From an uncultured Saprospiraceae bacterium (lineage in GTDB: Bacteria > Bacteroidota > Bacteroidia > Chitinophagales > Saprospiraceae), in the NCBI GenBank assembly GCA_937959115.1, contig CALGAW010000004.1, positions 39,613 through 103,612 on the forward strand: 64,000 nucleotides of DNA, written 5' to 3'. Positions 53,234 through 63,260 of the stretch are shown one piece after another. The notes beneath the pieces are model-generated. The model was not told the DNA's origin. It worked only from the letters and a program-made list of their open reading frames with translations, and did not search any database. The position numbers were made by a program, and so were the translations under genes. The first letter of the stretch is position 1. Every line of letters begins with the position of its first letter.

Positions 53234-53940
53234 TGATTAACACGATTATCGTTGACGATGAGCCGTTGGCTTTGGATGTTTTAGAAACTTACATCGAGAA
53301 AATACCAAATCTAAACCTAGTAAAACGCTGCAATAATGCTATTGAGGCTTTAAAAGTCCTTCAAAATGAGTCAATTGATCTAATCTTCCTTGATATACAA
53401 ATGCCTCAGTTAACAGGGATAGAGTTTTTGAAATCTTTGAAAAACCCACCACTGGTCGTGTTCACTACAGCTTATCCAAACTATGCGCTAGATGGTTTTG
53501 AGCTTAACATCACAGATTATCTCTTAAAGCCTATTTCCTTCGAACGCTTTGTTACTGCAGTAAACAAGGTAGTCGATCAATTACCTACTGAGGTTGTTGA
53601 GGAAGAACTAGCTACAGGTAAAGACTTTTTCTTTGTAAAATCCGATAAGAAGTTGGTAAAAGTATCTTATGAGGATATCAAATATATTGAAGGACTAAAA
53701 GACTACGTCATCATAAGAATGCGAGATAACACTAGAGTCATTACCCTACAAACTATGAAAAGCTTAGAAGCAAAGCTTCCTAGCAATCTGTTTAAGCGAA
53801 TTCATAGATCCTATATTGTTGCATTAGATAAGATAGAAGCAATTGTAGGAAACATGGTTGAAATTGAGAAAAAACACATTCCTATCGGAAAGAATTATCG
53901 AGATGAATTACTTGCGATTATCAATGAAAATAAGCTCTAA
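53233..53940 (+). CDS. LytTR-family response regulator
   Basis: A 235-residue regulator. The receiver domain (1-120) has TIIVDDEPLALDVLETYIEK, the phospho-accepting Asp54 in LIFLDIQMPQLTGIEFL and the conserved Lys in DYLLKPISFERF. The LytTR DNA-binding domain (about 135-232) shows FFFVKSDKKLVKVSYEDIKY and a FKRIHRSYIVALDKIEAI core. It is coupled to the sensor gene upstream; target promoters cannot be named from this window. Confidence 0.94.
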   Translation: MINTIIVDDEPLALDVLETYIEKIPNLNLVKRCNNAIEALKVLQNESIDLIFLDIQMPQLTGIEFLKSLKNPPLVVFTTAYPNYALDGFELNITDYLLKPISFERFVTAVNKVVDQLPTEVVEEELATGKDFFFVKSDKKLVKVSYEDIKYIEGLKDYVIIRMRDNTRVITLQTMKSLEAKLPSNLFKRIHRSYIVALDKIEAIVGNMVEIEKKHIPIGKNYRDELLAIINENKL

Positions 53941-54065
53941 GTAATTCACATTTAAATGAAATTGTACTGATTCAATCGACTGTTAGTTAACTACTAGGTT
54001 GTGTTTGGTTAAAGTGTTAGTCCAAGCGTTGGGGTGCAAGCACTCTTTATGTTTGCTTATTAACA

Positions 54066-54905
54066 TTAATTATTGTTAAGCTCTTGAATTATTTCAAAGC
54101 TAGCACCTTTTTCGGGAAAGTCAATGCCTATAAAAGTCGGCTTTCTTCCAAAGTGTTCTATGGCATCCTTAACCCGATCGTTCAGTACTTCAGAACTATT
54201 GGTATGGTGCGCACGTTTTTTTCGACCGGTACCAAGTGCTCTAGTCGTGAGCCAATGATTGACTAGAATAAGCTTATTATTGTAATGGCCTCTATTTACA
54301 GTACAATTAAATGCTCGACAATTATGGTAGGAATAGGGCGTATCTACTATATAGTCCCAAGCGTATAAATACCAATCTTGATGAGAAAGTCCATCATTTT
54401 TTTCAGAAAACACGACTAATCGTTGACCAGATTGAATCATTTCGTTGAGTGTTGGCCAATCTTGATCAAGCTGTTGGGCTGCACAGTAGGGGAGTAGCCC
54501 TGCCTTTTTAAACTCGTTTTCGATTTCCTGAGCGCTTACATGACTTTCTATGATGATTGTGATTACTTCCTTAGGGTGAGTCTCCAAAAATGATTTAATC
54601 TGCTTTAAAGGCACCGCAGCAGGCTGAGTTCCAAAAAAAGCGAAATGATGCATCATTACAATTTCACCCTTGTGAGCATGAAAATCAAGCATCAATCCAC
54701 GAACACCAGCCTCAAGTTGCTCCAAAATAGTTAATGTTTGATTGGGAAATCGAAATGACTTGGCAATGTTATAGGAGTTATGTGTCATCACAATTGAAAC
54801 CTCGTTATACCGTTTGTCGCAATTTTCTATGTGTCCATTACACTGAGCAATGACGAGATTACTTAAAAATAAGAAGGTTATGAAGAGGACGAGGTGGCGA
54901 TGCAT
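54066..54905 (-). CDS. Secreted PI-PLC X-domain-like phosphodiesterase
   Basis: The start at 54905 gives 279 residues with a signal peptide (MHRHLVLFITFLFLSNLVIA). An in-frame ATG at 54998 would add 31 residues before it. The catalytic-domain pattern is that of bacterial phosphatidylinositol-specific phospholipase C: VSIVMTHNSYNIAKS (first His, about 46), GVRGLMLDFHAHKGEIVMMH (about 73-92, with the second His pair) and VITIIIESHVSAQE. Close relatives are often annotated simply as PLC-like phosphodiesterases; substrate unproven. It stands alone. Confidence 0.83.
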   Translation of the reverse strand: MHRHLVLFITFLFLSNLVIAQCNGHIENCDKRYNEVSIVMTHNSYNIAKSFRFPNQTLTILEQLEAGVRGLMLDFHAHKGEIVMMHHFAFFGTQPAAVPLKQIKSFLETHPKEVITIIIESHVSAQEIENEFKKAGLLPYCAAQQLDQDWPTLNEMIQSGQRLVVFSEKNDGLSHQDWYLYAWDYIVDTPYSYHNCRAFNCTVNRGHYNNKLILVNHWLTTRALGTGRKKRAHHTNSSEVLNDRVKDAIEHFGRKPTFIGIDFPEKGASFEIIQELNNN

Positions 54906-55130
54906 GAATAGCCGAGTCCAAGATCTAAAATTCGCTTTTATAGCGGAACAAATTATTTCAAAAGATAGTTTGTTTGAATATTCTTTAGAGATTTCCATGT
55001 TGACCTAAAAATAAAACAATTCAAACAATTTCAACTAAAAATCACCATATTCAGCTTTTCATTACCAAATCACAACAAAATTTAGTTATTTTTCGTTTTT
55101 AGATGTATTGAGAGTAAAATAAGATTACTT

Positions 55131-57161
55131 ATGATTCAAATTCTCTGTCGCACTTGCCTTGCTATTGTCCTGTTCTCTGCGATCAGCTGTAACTATACAG
55201 AACGGATAAAAGACGGGCAAACAGCTTATGAGCGTAAACAGTACGCAGTAGCGATCGATCTCTTCTCCAAAGAGTTTGAGAAAGAAAATGACGCTTCAGC
55301 AAAAGCGAAAAAGGCATTTTTAGTCGCTAGAAGTTATCAGAAAATCAATGATAATGGGCAAGCGGTCAATTGGTTTAAAAAGGCAGAAGACAATGGATAT
55401 GGAGCTGAGGCAACTGTTGCACATGCCTATGCCTTAAAGTCAGAAGAGCTCTATGATCAGGCTGCGCAGGTGTTTCGCAGTGCTGCAACTCAAACTGGGG
55501 CTCAGCAATACCAGAAAGAAGCAGAAAACTGTGCACTTAGTGCTAAATGGATTACACAAATACCTGAAAGCGAGTTTTCTGTTGATCAATTATCAATCAA
55601 CTCTGAAGCGGCAGATTATGCTCCATTTCTCTCTGGAGATAACGCACTGGTTTTTACCTCTGATCGAAACAACAGTGAAGGGAAGGACGATTATAAATGG
55701 ACTGGCATCGACTATTCAGATCTCTACTTGGCTGATTTAACCTCAAATACTGTTTCAGGATATTCTGACAAGCTGAATTCTCCATATAACGATGGAGCGG
55801 CTAGTTTTAACAAAAAAGGCTCTACGATTTACTTTACACGATGCGGAACACCCAAGAAAGAAGGGATCGACTACTGTAAGATCATGTTCAGTAAAAAGAC
55901 AAAGGAGGGTACTTGGACTCCTCCTAAAATCATGTCTTTTGTAGATGGTAGCTACAACTTCGCTCACCCTTATTTTGATGAAAATAGTCAACGGTTATAC
56001 TTCTCCTCTGATCGACCAGGAGGAATGGGGGCAAGTGACCTGTATTACGTTCAAAAACAAGATGAAAGCTGGGGAGAACCGATAAGCGTCGGTCGTTTTG
56101 TCAATACTGAGAAAGATGAAAAATTCCCTTTTATTTATAAAGATACGTTGTACTTTGCTTCCAATGGATTGAAAGGAATGGGCGGTTTGGATTTGTTTTA
56201 TGCTGCAAAGGCAAATAATTTTTATAAAAATCCTGTCAATCTCAAGGCACCGATTAATTCTGGAGGCGATGATTTTGCCTTAATTATTGATGAATCAAAT
56301 TCTGAAGAACTCCTAACAAAAGGATATTTCAGTTCTACTAGAAAAGATGGAGTTGGACTAGATGATATTTATCAGTTTACAAGGGTTAAAAAGGCATTGC
56401 CACTACCACCACCTCCGAAGGACACTACACCAATCGTCGTAGTGCCTCCTCCAATTGATACGCCGCCGCTACCGCAGCCACCGCCACAGATCCAATATCA
56501 GTTTAATTTGACTGGAACAGTGTATGAAAAGACCTTTAAGATAGCTGATGATCCAAATAGCGGATTTGCTGGAAACAGACCATTGCCTAACGCAACTGTT
56601 ATCCTTAACTATGGAGGCAGTAGCATAAGCCTAACTACAGACAATGAGGGAAGATTCCAGACTACCGTTCAAGAGCGTACAACTTATCGAGTAGTTACTT
56701 CAAAAACAGGCTACTTTACTCAATCAAAATCATTAACAACAGATTCAAAAAATCCGGACGTACCAGTTCGGAACTATACGATGGAATTTGTACTCGAGAA
56801 GATTTATAAGGACAAGGAAATTGTTTTAGAAAATATCTACTATGACTATGATAAGTGGAACATTCGAGCTGATGCTGAACCTCCGCTTAACCAACTAGTC
56901 AGAGTCTTACAGGAAAACCCTGGGATAAGAATTCAGTTGTCATCACATACTGATTGCCGTGGAGAAATACCGTATAATCAAAGCCTTTCTCAAAAACGCG
57001 CACAGTCAGCAGTTGACTACATTATCAGTAGAGGAATCGATCCTACAAGGTTGATCGCAAAAGGATATGGAGAATCCTCGCCAGCCATGTCTTGCGCTTG
57101 TAACTCCTGCTCAGAAGACGAACATCAAGCAAACAGACGAACTACCTTTAAGGTGATTTGA
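55131..57161 (+). CDS. OmpA-family lipoprotein with TPR, PD40 and carboxypeptidase-regulatory-like domains
   Basis: A 676-residue envelope protein. A lipoprotein signal (MIQILCRTCLAIVLFSAISC, lipobox SAISC, Cys 20) is followed by TPR-like helices (about 25-130), PD40/WD40-like strands (about 150-410; SGDNALVFTSDRNNSEGKDD, LYFSSDRPGGMGASDLYYV), a proline-rich linker (about 425-455), a carboxypeptidase-regulatory-like domain (about 460-560) and a C-terminal OmpA domain (about 565-676; YYDYDKWNIRADAEPPLNQL, SSHTDCRGEIPYNQSLSQKR) that binds peptidoglycan. This layout is that of PorE-type proteins linked to type IX secretion and gliding, but general envelope proteins share it. Confidence 0.9.
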   Translation: MIQILCRTCLAIVLFSAISCNYTERIKDGQTAYERKQYAVAIDLFSKEFEKENDASAKAKKAFLVARSYQKINDNGQAVNWFKKAEDNGYGAEATVAHAYALKSEELYDQAAQVFRSAATQTGAQQYQKEAENCALSAKWITQIPESEFSVDQLSINSEAADYAPFLSGDNALVFTSDRNNSEGKDDYKWTGIDYSDLYLADLTSNTVSGYSDKLNSPYNDGAASFNKKGSTIYFTRCGTPKKEGIDYCKIMFSKKTKEGTWTPPKIMSFVDGSYNFAHPYFDENSQRLYFSSDRPGGMGASDLYYVQKQDESWGEPISVGRFVNTEKDEKFPFIYKDTLYFASNGLKGMGGLDLFYAAKANNFYKNPVNLKAPINSGGDDFALIIDESNSEELLTKGYFSSTRKDGVGLDDIYQFTRVKKALPLPPPPKDTTPIVVVPPPIDTPPLPQPPPQIQYQFNLTGTVYEKTFKIADDPNSGFAGNRPLPNATVILNYGGSSISLTTDNEGRFQTTVQERTTYRVVTSKTGYFTQSKSLTTDSKNPDVPVRNYTMEFVLEKIYKDKEIVLENIYYDYDKWNIRADAEPPLNQLVRVLQENPGIRIQLSSHTDCRGEIPYNQSLSQKRAQSAVDYIISRGIDPTRLIAKGYGESSPAMSCACNSCSEDEHQANRRTTFKVI

Positions 57162-57389
57162 TTTCAGGAATACGCTACTTAGTTAATAAAATTCAGAATG
57201 TTATTTGGCCTTCGACGCGGAGAATGTAAACAAAGTAACTGTTTTCAACCTGATCCCTCCTCAAGACACATAAGGATTAGGGCTCAAAAGAATTATGCCC
57301 TGATTTATCCAAAATCTTGAAACCTTATTGATTTCGAAAATCATTCTGGTTGCCTGTTTGGTTAGAGCGCAAAGTTATTGCGTCAACAA

Positions 57390-59993
57390 TTAATTTTGAG
57401 GAATACTAGTAAACACACCGTTATTGATGATCCAAACACCTTTGTCATCTGCATTGATGTCACCGTTTAGATTAAAGTCAGTTTGAAGGTATTTGTTGAA
57501 GAAACCATTGTCTGAATTCCATAAATAACTGTCACTACCACTAATATCATAGCGTTCTGAAGTGTCTTGATCTCCATTGCCAGCAAACATTGCCCAAATA
57601 CCAGGAACGATCTCCTTTTGACCACTTCCAATGCTAGTGTAGCTGTTTGCAGTTCGAAAATCAAAGGATAACGTTCTGTTGACAATAGCAATAGGAGTTT
57701 CGGACAATACAGGTAAGTGATTCCGATGCTCTAATTTGATATAATAAGATAACGACGGATCAATATTGGCAATACAAGAGTCCAATAGTTCTATTTGGCC
57801 ATCAGCATGCAGTAACCCTGCAGCTTTATACACTTGGTCTGCAGGCGAAGGACTTGACAAGACTGAAACCAGTATCCAATCTACAACTGTTGAGTCATAA
57901 GTAGTTACATCCTCTGTACCCGCATAATTCCAAGGAGCAGTATTGTATGGCTGTCCGCTAAATGTACTTTGAGGTTGGCCAGGAAGCAATTGCCTAGTTG
58001 TATTTAGTGTTGTGGTCATCTGGCCACTTCCTGAATCGTATGGGCCTTCTAGTAAAACTGCAAGATCCAATTCAATATTATTGCAAAAATAAGTTTCTGC
58101 AAAATGGAAAGCATCTACTCCAATCTCAATTCCCATAATACGTCCAGGAATGTCATCAGCAGGAGGATGAATACCACCCCAAATCCTAGAAAGACTGCAC
58201 TGATCACTAGCATCGCGATAAGTAGCCCATTGAAGTGTAAAACTAGTACTTGGCCCTTCTTCAAATACAAGGAATTGGTCTTTTACAACTGGGAATTCAC
58301 CCATTCCTCCGGGGAAAAAAGCGTCGCCAGTCATCAGGGTCATCACTTCAGCAGCTGCTCTTGAAAATGTGGAATGGCCCGAAACGTAACCCGCGAAAGG
58401 TGGTGTCACAAAAGATGGACGTTGATAGGGATGCCAATTCTCTAATAAAATCCAGTCTACTCCAGCTATATTCGTTGCTGAAGGATTCACATATTCAGGG
58501 CCTCGCCAAGCTTTTACTTTAATTTTATCGATATTTTGATTTCCAAACCCTACTAGCGGATCACCAGCTTCTACGAGCTCAACTAATCCTGGGTGTAGTT
58601 CTATCCCTCCTACGGAATAATTAGGTAAGTAGGGATCTGAGCACTGTCCATTGTCACCCATGCACCTCAAGGCTGATATTGGTCTTAGATAGTCGTACCA
58701 TCCTTTGACTCCCCAGGCGGAGATAGCAGCATCATGCATTGTAGCTGCCATTGTAAAGTAGGCTTTTACATCCCATTCCAAATCATTTAATATAGCACCC
58801 GTACCTCTCCATTTTTTTTCAAAATCTGGATGGTCATTCACGTAGTTTAAAATGGTCATCCAATGACCTGGTGGTGTTTCTGAGTCAGGACCGTCTGCCC
58901 AGAACTCAGCTAAAACCCTAGTATAGTCACCACGCGGAACCATTTGAGGAGTGTAGGGTTGTCCAGTTTTTGGATTGACAGCATGTCCTATACTTGCGTC
59001 ACCGCCATTTGCTTCATCATAGAAAAGATCATAATCCGAGAAACTAGTTGGCAAGCTCTGAATGTTACCAATTGAGGCAGGAGATATATCCCACACCACA
59101 CTATCTCCTGGATCAAGATGGGCTGACCATTTTGTAACAAGCGCAAAGCCCCATTTGTATTCATCAGACAATCCAGAATTGTTAATATGGTCTAATTCAG
59201 GGGGAGGTCCTGGATCATGGTACACTTTATAATCAAAGTTGTTTCTAGTATAGGTAGTTAAATCTGATGACTGAAGAGAAAAGTTAGATACCTGTCCCCA
59301 TTCAGGGCTTAAAAACGGTGGTGTATTAATTGGAATCGGATTCCCACCTTGATCAATAAAATGGTCAAGGGTTAATGGTTGCCAGCGGTTAAAATTTGAA
59401 ATATTAGGATTTCCAGGTAAGTCCACAATTAGAGAACTGTTGACAGGGAAGTAGGAGGTATTATTGTAGCTATTACTCTCATTTGATCCGTCTTGTAAGC
59501 CAAAATTGATGTAGCATTGGGCGATATAGTTTCCAAGATGCGCTGGATCTCCAGTCGCATAGTTTGTGGAATTCACCATGATGTTGTATCCAAGCGCATT
59601 CATTTTGTTGTCAAGGGCTGGGATGGTAATAAATGCTCCCGGAGAACCACTAAATCGGTGTTTCATTATGCGATAAGCAGCATAGCTGAGGGCTTCTTCT
59701 CTGGCTAACTCGACATCCGCAGGAGTAGGGACACCGTTGAAACTACAAGTGTACCCATCAACAGTTTTTCCTAGTAAGTAGGTGGTTGCTGCATTATCAT
59801 AAACGGCCCATGTGTCGTACATTGCTGCTGTTACATGATGGATGTTTCTAGCGTGAACGGTTGGGCGCGCAAGATCTTTTCTAATGGCTTCTAATAATTC
59901 TTCACACCATTCTCTGGCGACTGAGTGCTGTGCATTTATAGGGACGATGCTAAGTAGAATAAATAGAATAGGGAGGGTAAATAATTTCTTCAT
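57390..59993 (-). CDS. Vanadium-haloperoxidase/PAP2-like exported protein with dockerin-like tail
   Basis: A signal peptide (MKKLFTLPILFILLSIVPIN) begins this 867-residue protein. The vanadate/phosphate-binding signatures are in order: WHPYQRPSFVTPPFAGYVSG near 530, then SGHSTFSRAAAEVM, then CSLSRIWGGIHPPADDIPGR near 612. They match vanadium-dependent haloperoxidase-related proteins. The last ~100 residues are beta-rich and end with QTDFNLNGDINADDKGVWII, an EF-hand-like, dockerin-like calcium loop common at the end of secreted Bacteroidota proteins. Halogenating or phosphatase activity cannot be distinguished by eye. It stands alone. Confidence 0.84.
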   Translation of the reverse strand: MKKLFTLPILFILLSIVPINAQHSVAREWCEELLEAIRKDLARPTVHARNIHHVTAAMYDTWAVYDNAATTYLLGKTVDGYTCSFNGVPTPADVELAREEALSYAAYRIMKHRFSGSPGAFITIPALDNKMNALGYNIMVNSTNYATGDPAHLGNYIAQCYINFGLQDGSNESNSYNNTSYFPVNSSLIVDLPGNPNISNFNRWQPLTLDHFIDQGGNPIPINTPPFLSPEWGQVSNFSLQSSDLTTYTRNNFDYKVYHDPGPPPELDHINNSGLSDEYKWGFALVTKWSAHLDPGDSVVWDISPASIGNIQSLPTSFSDYDLFYDEANGGDASIGHAVNPKTGQPYTPQMVPRGDYTRVLAEFWADGPDSETPPGHWMTILNYVNDHPDFEKKWRGTGAILNDLEWDVKAYFTMAATMHDAAISAWGVKGWYDYLRPISALRCMGDNGQCSDPYLPNYSVGGIELHPGLVELVEAGDPLVGFGNQNIDKIKVKAWRGPEYVNPSATNIAGVDWILLENWHPYQRPSFVTPPFAGYVSGHSTFSRAAAEVMTLMTGDAFFPGGMGEFPVVKDQFLVFEEGPSTSFTLQWATYRDASDQCSLSRIWGGIHPPADDIPGRIMGIEIGVDAFHFAETYFCNNIELDLAVLLEGPYDSGSGQMTTTLNTTRQLLPGQPQSTFSGQPYNTAPWNYAGTEDVTTYDSTVVDWILVSVLSSPSPADQVYKAAGLLHADGQIELLDSCIANIDPSLSYYIKLEHRNHLPVLSETPIAIVNRTLSFDFRTANSYTSIGSGQKEIVPGIWAMFAGNGDQDTSERYDISGSDSYLWNSDNGFFNKYLQTDFNLNGDINADDKGVWIINNGVFTSIPQN

Positions 59994-60260
59994 GTTTGCT
60001 ATTTCATAGGAGATTTGTAAGACTATTAATACCGAAAATAGATCGATTACCTCCTAAATTTACAATTTTTTTTCGATTCGTACTGGTAATAAAATTTATC
60101 GACTATTCTTTAATCAAAAAATGATAGATAAGATGCAGTAAGTCAGTGGTATACAAAAGATATTTTCATTTTTAATTGAACATAATATTATTCAATAATA
60201 AGATAGAAATGCATAATATCTCTACATATTTTAGTAAATTGTGAAGGTAAATTTAGAACT

Positions 60261-61955
60261 ATGAAATTTGGAGAAATTACTTTTGAAAAGCCAGATATAA
60301 AGGCTTATGAAATAGAGTTTAATAAACTGATTAACAAGTTTGACGATGCAAATAGTTTCGATCAACAAAATGAGGTATTGAAAGAAATTTATGTTAAAAG
60401 AGATGATTTTGATACGATGAGTCAACTTGCCTTTTTCCAATATACTGGAAACACTCAGGATAAAAAATTAAAGGACCAATCTGATTTTATGGATAGTATC
60501 CTCCCAGTAAACCAAAATTTAACTTCAAAGTATTACAAATCTCTTGTAAATTCTAAATTTAAAGGTCAATTAACTAATAAATGGGGAAGACGAATCTTTG
60601 ATCTTGCCAATTATAAACTAAAAGGCTTCGATCCTTCTATTATGAAGAGTCTAGCGGAAGAAAATAGCTTATCAAGCGAATTTATTAGAATAAAAGGCAG
60701 TGCCTCCATTGATTTTGAGGGAAAAATGGAAAATCTCGCTGGTATAATGAAATATTTATCCAGCAAGGATCGGACGATTCGTGAAAAAGCCTTTAAAGCC
60801 AGATGGGATTTCTTTCAGGAAAATCAAGAGGAACTGGATGATATTTTTGATCGCTTAGTCAAATTAAGACATGGAATGTCCACAAAATTAGGCTTTGAGA
60901 ATTTCGTAAAGCTTGGTTATATAAGAATGGATCGAGTTGATTTCGACGAACATATGGTGAGCGATTTTAGAGATTCTATTCGAAAATACATTTCTCCAAT
61001 TGCTAAACAAATTCGATCTAAACAGCAAAAAAGGCTTGGGTTAGATCAGCTTGAACGATATGATTTGGGTTATTTCTTTAAAACAGGAAACCCAACTCCA
61101 AAAGGAAGCCCACAAGAAATTTTGGACTATGCTGGAATTATGTACGAAGAGTTGTCAAATGAAACGGATGAATTCTTCAAGTATTTGGTGAAATATGACC
61201 TAATTGATGTTATAAATAGGCCAGGAAAAGCAATTATGGGATACTGTTGGTTCCTCAGTAATTACCAGCATCCATATATCTTTGCTAATTTTAATGGTAC
61301 AAAACATGATGTTGATGTATTAACACATGAAGCAGGACATGCCTTCCAGTACTTTTGCTGTCGGGAAAACGAGATTATTGAATATAGAAGCCCCGGATCT
61401 GAAACAGCAGAGATTCATTCTATGGCAATGGAATTTCTAACCTATCCTTGGATGGATGGCTTTTTTAAGGAAGACACACAAAAATACTTTTATAACCATA
61501 TGAGTAGCGCAGTCTCGTTCCTACCTGGAGGATGTAAAGGCGATCACTTTCAGCAAATCATCTATGAGAATCCTGGATTTACCCCAGACGAACGTGGTGA
61601 TGTCTGGAATGAAATGTGCAAGCTGTATGAGCCAGACATTAATAGAACCAGGCATCCTGTACTAGATAAAGGTCGAGACTGGCACCGCGTAGGCCACTTT
61701 TTTGAATCTCCATTTTACTTTGTAGATTATGTTATGGCTCAGATTTGTGCACTCCAGTTTCTTGAAAAAAGTAAGCATGACAGAAAATCAGCTTGGAATG
61801 ATTACGTGAAACTCTGTAAGCTTGGTGGATCAATTGGCTATTTAGATCTATTGAAAGCGTCAAACCTAAAATCTCCATTCGAAGAATCAACAGTTGCTAG
61901 TGTTTCTGCAACAATCAAAGAGCGATTGGATAATTTTGATGATTCTGGGTTTTAG
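60261..61955 (+). CDS. M3 family oligoendopeptidase
   Basis: A 564-residue cytosolic zinc peptidase of the PepF/thimet group. The zinc site is DVLTHEAGHAFQYFCCREN (HEAGH, near residue 355), with the third ligand Glu in SAEIHSMAMEFLTYPW context, here ETAEIHSMAMEFL (near 385). The C-terminal segment GRDWHRVGHFFESPFYFVDY (about 472-491) provides the substrate-binding Tyr/His residues. It starts MKFGEITFEKPDIKAYEIEF as usual for Bacteroidota members. No signal peptide. It degrades short peptides. Confidence 0.93.
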   Translation: MKFGEITFEKPDIKAYEIEFNKLINKFDDANSFDQQNEVLKEIYVKRDDFDTMSQLAFFQYTGNTQDKKLKDQSDFMDSILPVNQNLTSKYYKSLVNSKFKGQLTNKWGRRIFDLANYKLKGFDPSIMKSLAEENSLSSEFIRIKGSASIDFEGKMENLAGIMKYLSSKDRTIREKAFKARWDFFQENQEELDDIFDRLVKLRHGMSTKLGFENFVKLGYIRMDRVDFDEHMVSDFRDSIRKYISPIAKQIRSKQQKRLGLDQLERYDLGYFFKTGNPTPKGSPQEILDYAGIMYEELSNETDEFFKYLVKYDLIDVINRPGKAIMGYCWFLSNYQHPYIFANFNGTKHDVDVLTHEAGHAFQYFCCRENEIIEYRSPGSETAEIHSMAMEFLTYPWMDGFFKEDTQKYFYNHMSSAVSFLPGGCKGDHFQQIIYENPGFTPDERGDVWNEMCKLYEPDINRTRHPVLDKGRDWHRVGHFFESPFYFVDYVMAQICALQFLEKSKHDRKSAWNDYVKLCKLGGSIGYLDLLKASNLKSPFEESTVASVSATIKERLDNFDDSGF

Positions 61956-61974
61956 ACGTATACCTTAGGTAATT

Positions 61975-63216
61975 TTATTGGTTATAAATGATCTTTTTAT
62001 CTACTTTTGTTTTCGCAAAAGTATATCCTAATATCAAGGAATAAGAATTAAACTTTGCTCCTATTAGACGATAACCACCAAGTAAGTTTCTAGGAGATAA
62101 ATACCTGGCTTCTAAGCTGAAATTTTTAATCTTGTATCCCATACCTAGACCCAAATTTATACCATAAGAAATAGCTAGATCTTGAGATGTTTCAAAATCA
62201 ATTCTTGAAGATATAGGTATATCAATCACCAAAGCACTATTGACAAACAATCTCGAATCATTGGGGAGAAATAGGTAGTAGCGAGCTCCTAATGGGACTT
62301 GGAAGGAATTATGATAGATATTAATAACCTCTTCAAAAACAACAGTAGTTGAAACGTTTCCCTTATAAGAAATTTGTGTTTTTGAAGTAAATCGCTTAAA
62401 CGTAGGCTCGACTGTTAACGCGACTCTATTTGCATAAAATGGGAGAACAATCTCTACTTCTGCTCCATATCTGCCATAAAAACCCGCAACATCAAAGTTT
62501 TTTCGGTCATCGCCATTTCTCCTTGATGTTGTTAAGGTTGAATAACTTATTCCTGGACGAGCTGATATCGAATACTGTAGTTTTTTAGTTTTCTTTATTG
62601 TTTTAATATCTGAATTTTCGCACTCATTATATCGGATAAAGTAGTTGATTAGATCAATTCGGTTGTAGTCAATTTTATCAACCCTTTCACTAGTACACCC
62701 GAGTATGTTGATCAATTGTTGTTTATACATATTGTTTTCACCGATAGAGCCAGATTTGGCCAAATACCTTTTATAGACAAGTTGATCAGGGTTTGAACCA
62801 TCAAGACGATAGAAAAAACGTTTGAAATTATCTTTTTGATAAACTAGCAGTGAACCTTTTCCTTCAATTAGATATAATAAAAATTGAGTTTCTTCTTTAA
62901 ATACTGGCTGTGAATTAGCTTCTAGCTTGTTTGTCTCAGCACTAGCACGATCCATTTTAAATGTGTGCCTTACGTATTTAAAAACGTCTGAGATACCAAA
63001 CTCTTTTGCATCCTTTAATGATATCTCTACTGGATCTGATGTTTCCGAAGCTTTAAAAATAAAGGAGGATGGATTATTCTTCCAATCCAAATTCTTGATT
63101 AAACCATTCACAGTTTCATTGTTATTGGTCAAGTAATATCCTTTTTCAAACTTCACTTGAGCAACAGTGATATTCACAAGGATAACCATTGCTGATAGGA
63201 GAAATGACTTTTTCAT
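61975..63216 (-). CDS. Outer-membrane beta-barrel-like protein
   Basis: The ATG at 63216 gives 413 residues beginning with a signal peptide (MKKSFLLSAMVILVNITVAQ). A longer frame from a TTG at 63246 would overlap the predicted -7 element and is rejected. The N-terminal half (about 25-190) resembles a periplasmic domain with VKFEKGYYLTNNNETVNGLI. The C-terminal half (about 205-400) alternates aromatic strands such as ISARPGISYSTLTTSRRNGD and GINLGLGMGYKIKNFSLEAR, typical of outer-membrane barrels of the PorT/OprF-like kind in Bacteroidota. The ligand is unknown. Confidence 0.75.
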   Translation of the reverse strand: MKKSFLLSAMVILVNITVAQVKFEKGYYLTNNNETVNGLIKNLDWKNNPSSFIFKASETSDPVEISLKDAKEFGISDVFKYVRHTFKMDRASAETNKLEANSQPVFKEETQFLLYLIEGKGSLLVYQKDNFKRFFYRLDGSNPDQLVYKRYLAKSGSIGENNMYKQQLINILGCTSERVDKIDYNRIDLINYFIRYNECENSDIKTIKKTKKLQYSISARPGISYSTLTTSRRNGDDRKNFDVAGFYGRYGAEVEIVLPFYANRVALTVEPTFKRFTSKTQISYKGNVSTTVVFEEVINIYHNSFQVPLGARYYLFLPNDSRLFVNSALVIDIPISSRIDFETSQDLAISYGINLGLGMGYKIKNFSLEARYLSPRNLLGGYRLIGAKFNSYSLILGYTFAKTKVDKKIIYNQ

Positions 63217-63243
63217 ATTGTATTTTGGAGCTAAAATAATGGC

Positions 63244-63251
63244 CAAAAATA
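63244..63251 (-). promoter_or_regulatory. -7 element of the barrel-protein gene
   Basis: The minus strand reads TATTTTTG, a TAnnTTTG match, 27 nt before the ATG at 63216. Confidence 0.5.
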
Positions 63252-63260
63252 AATATTATT

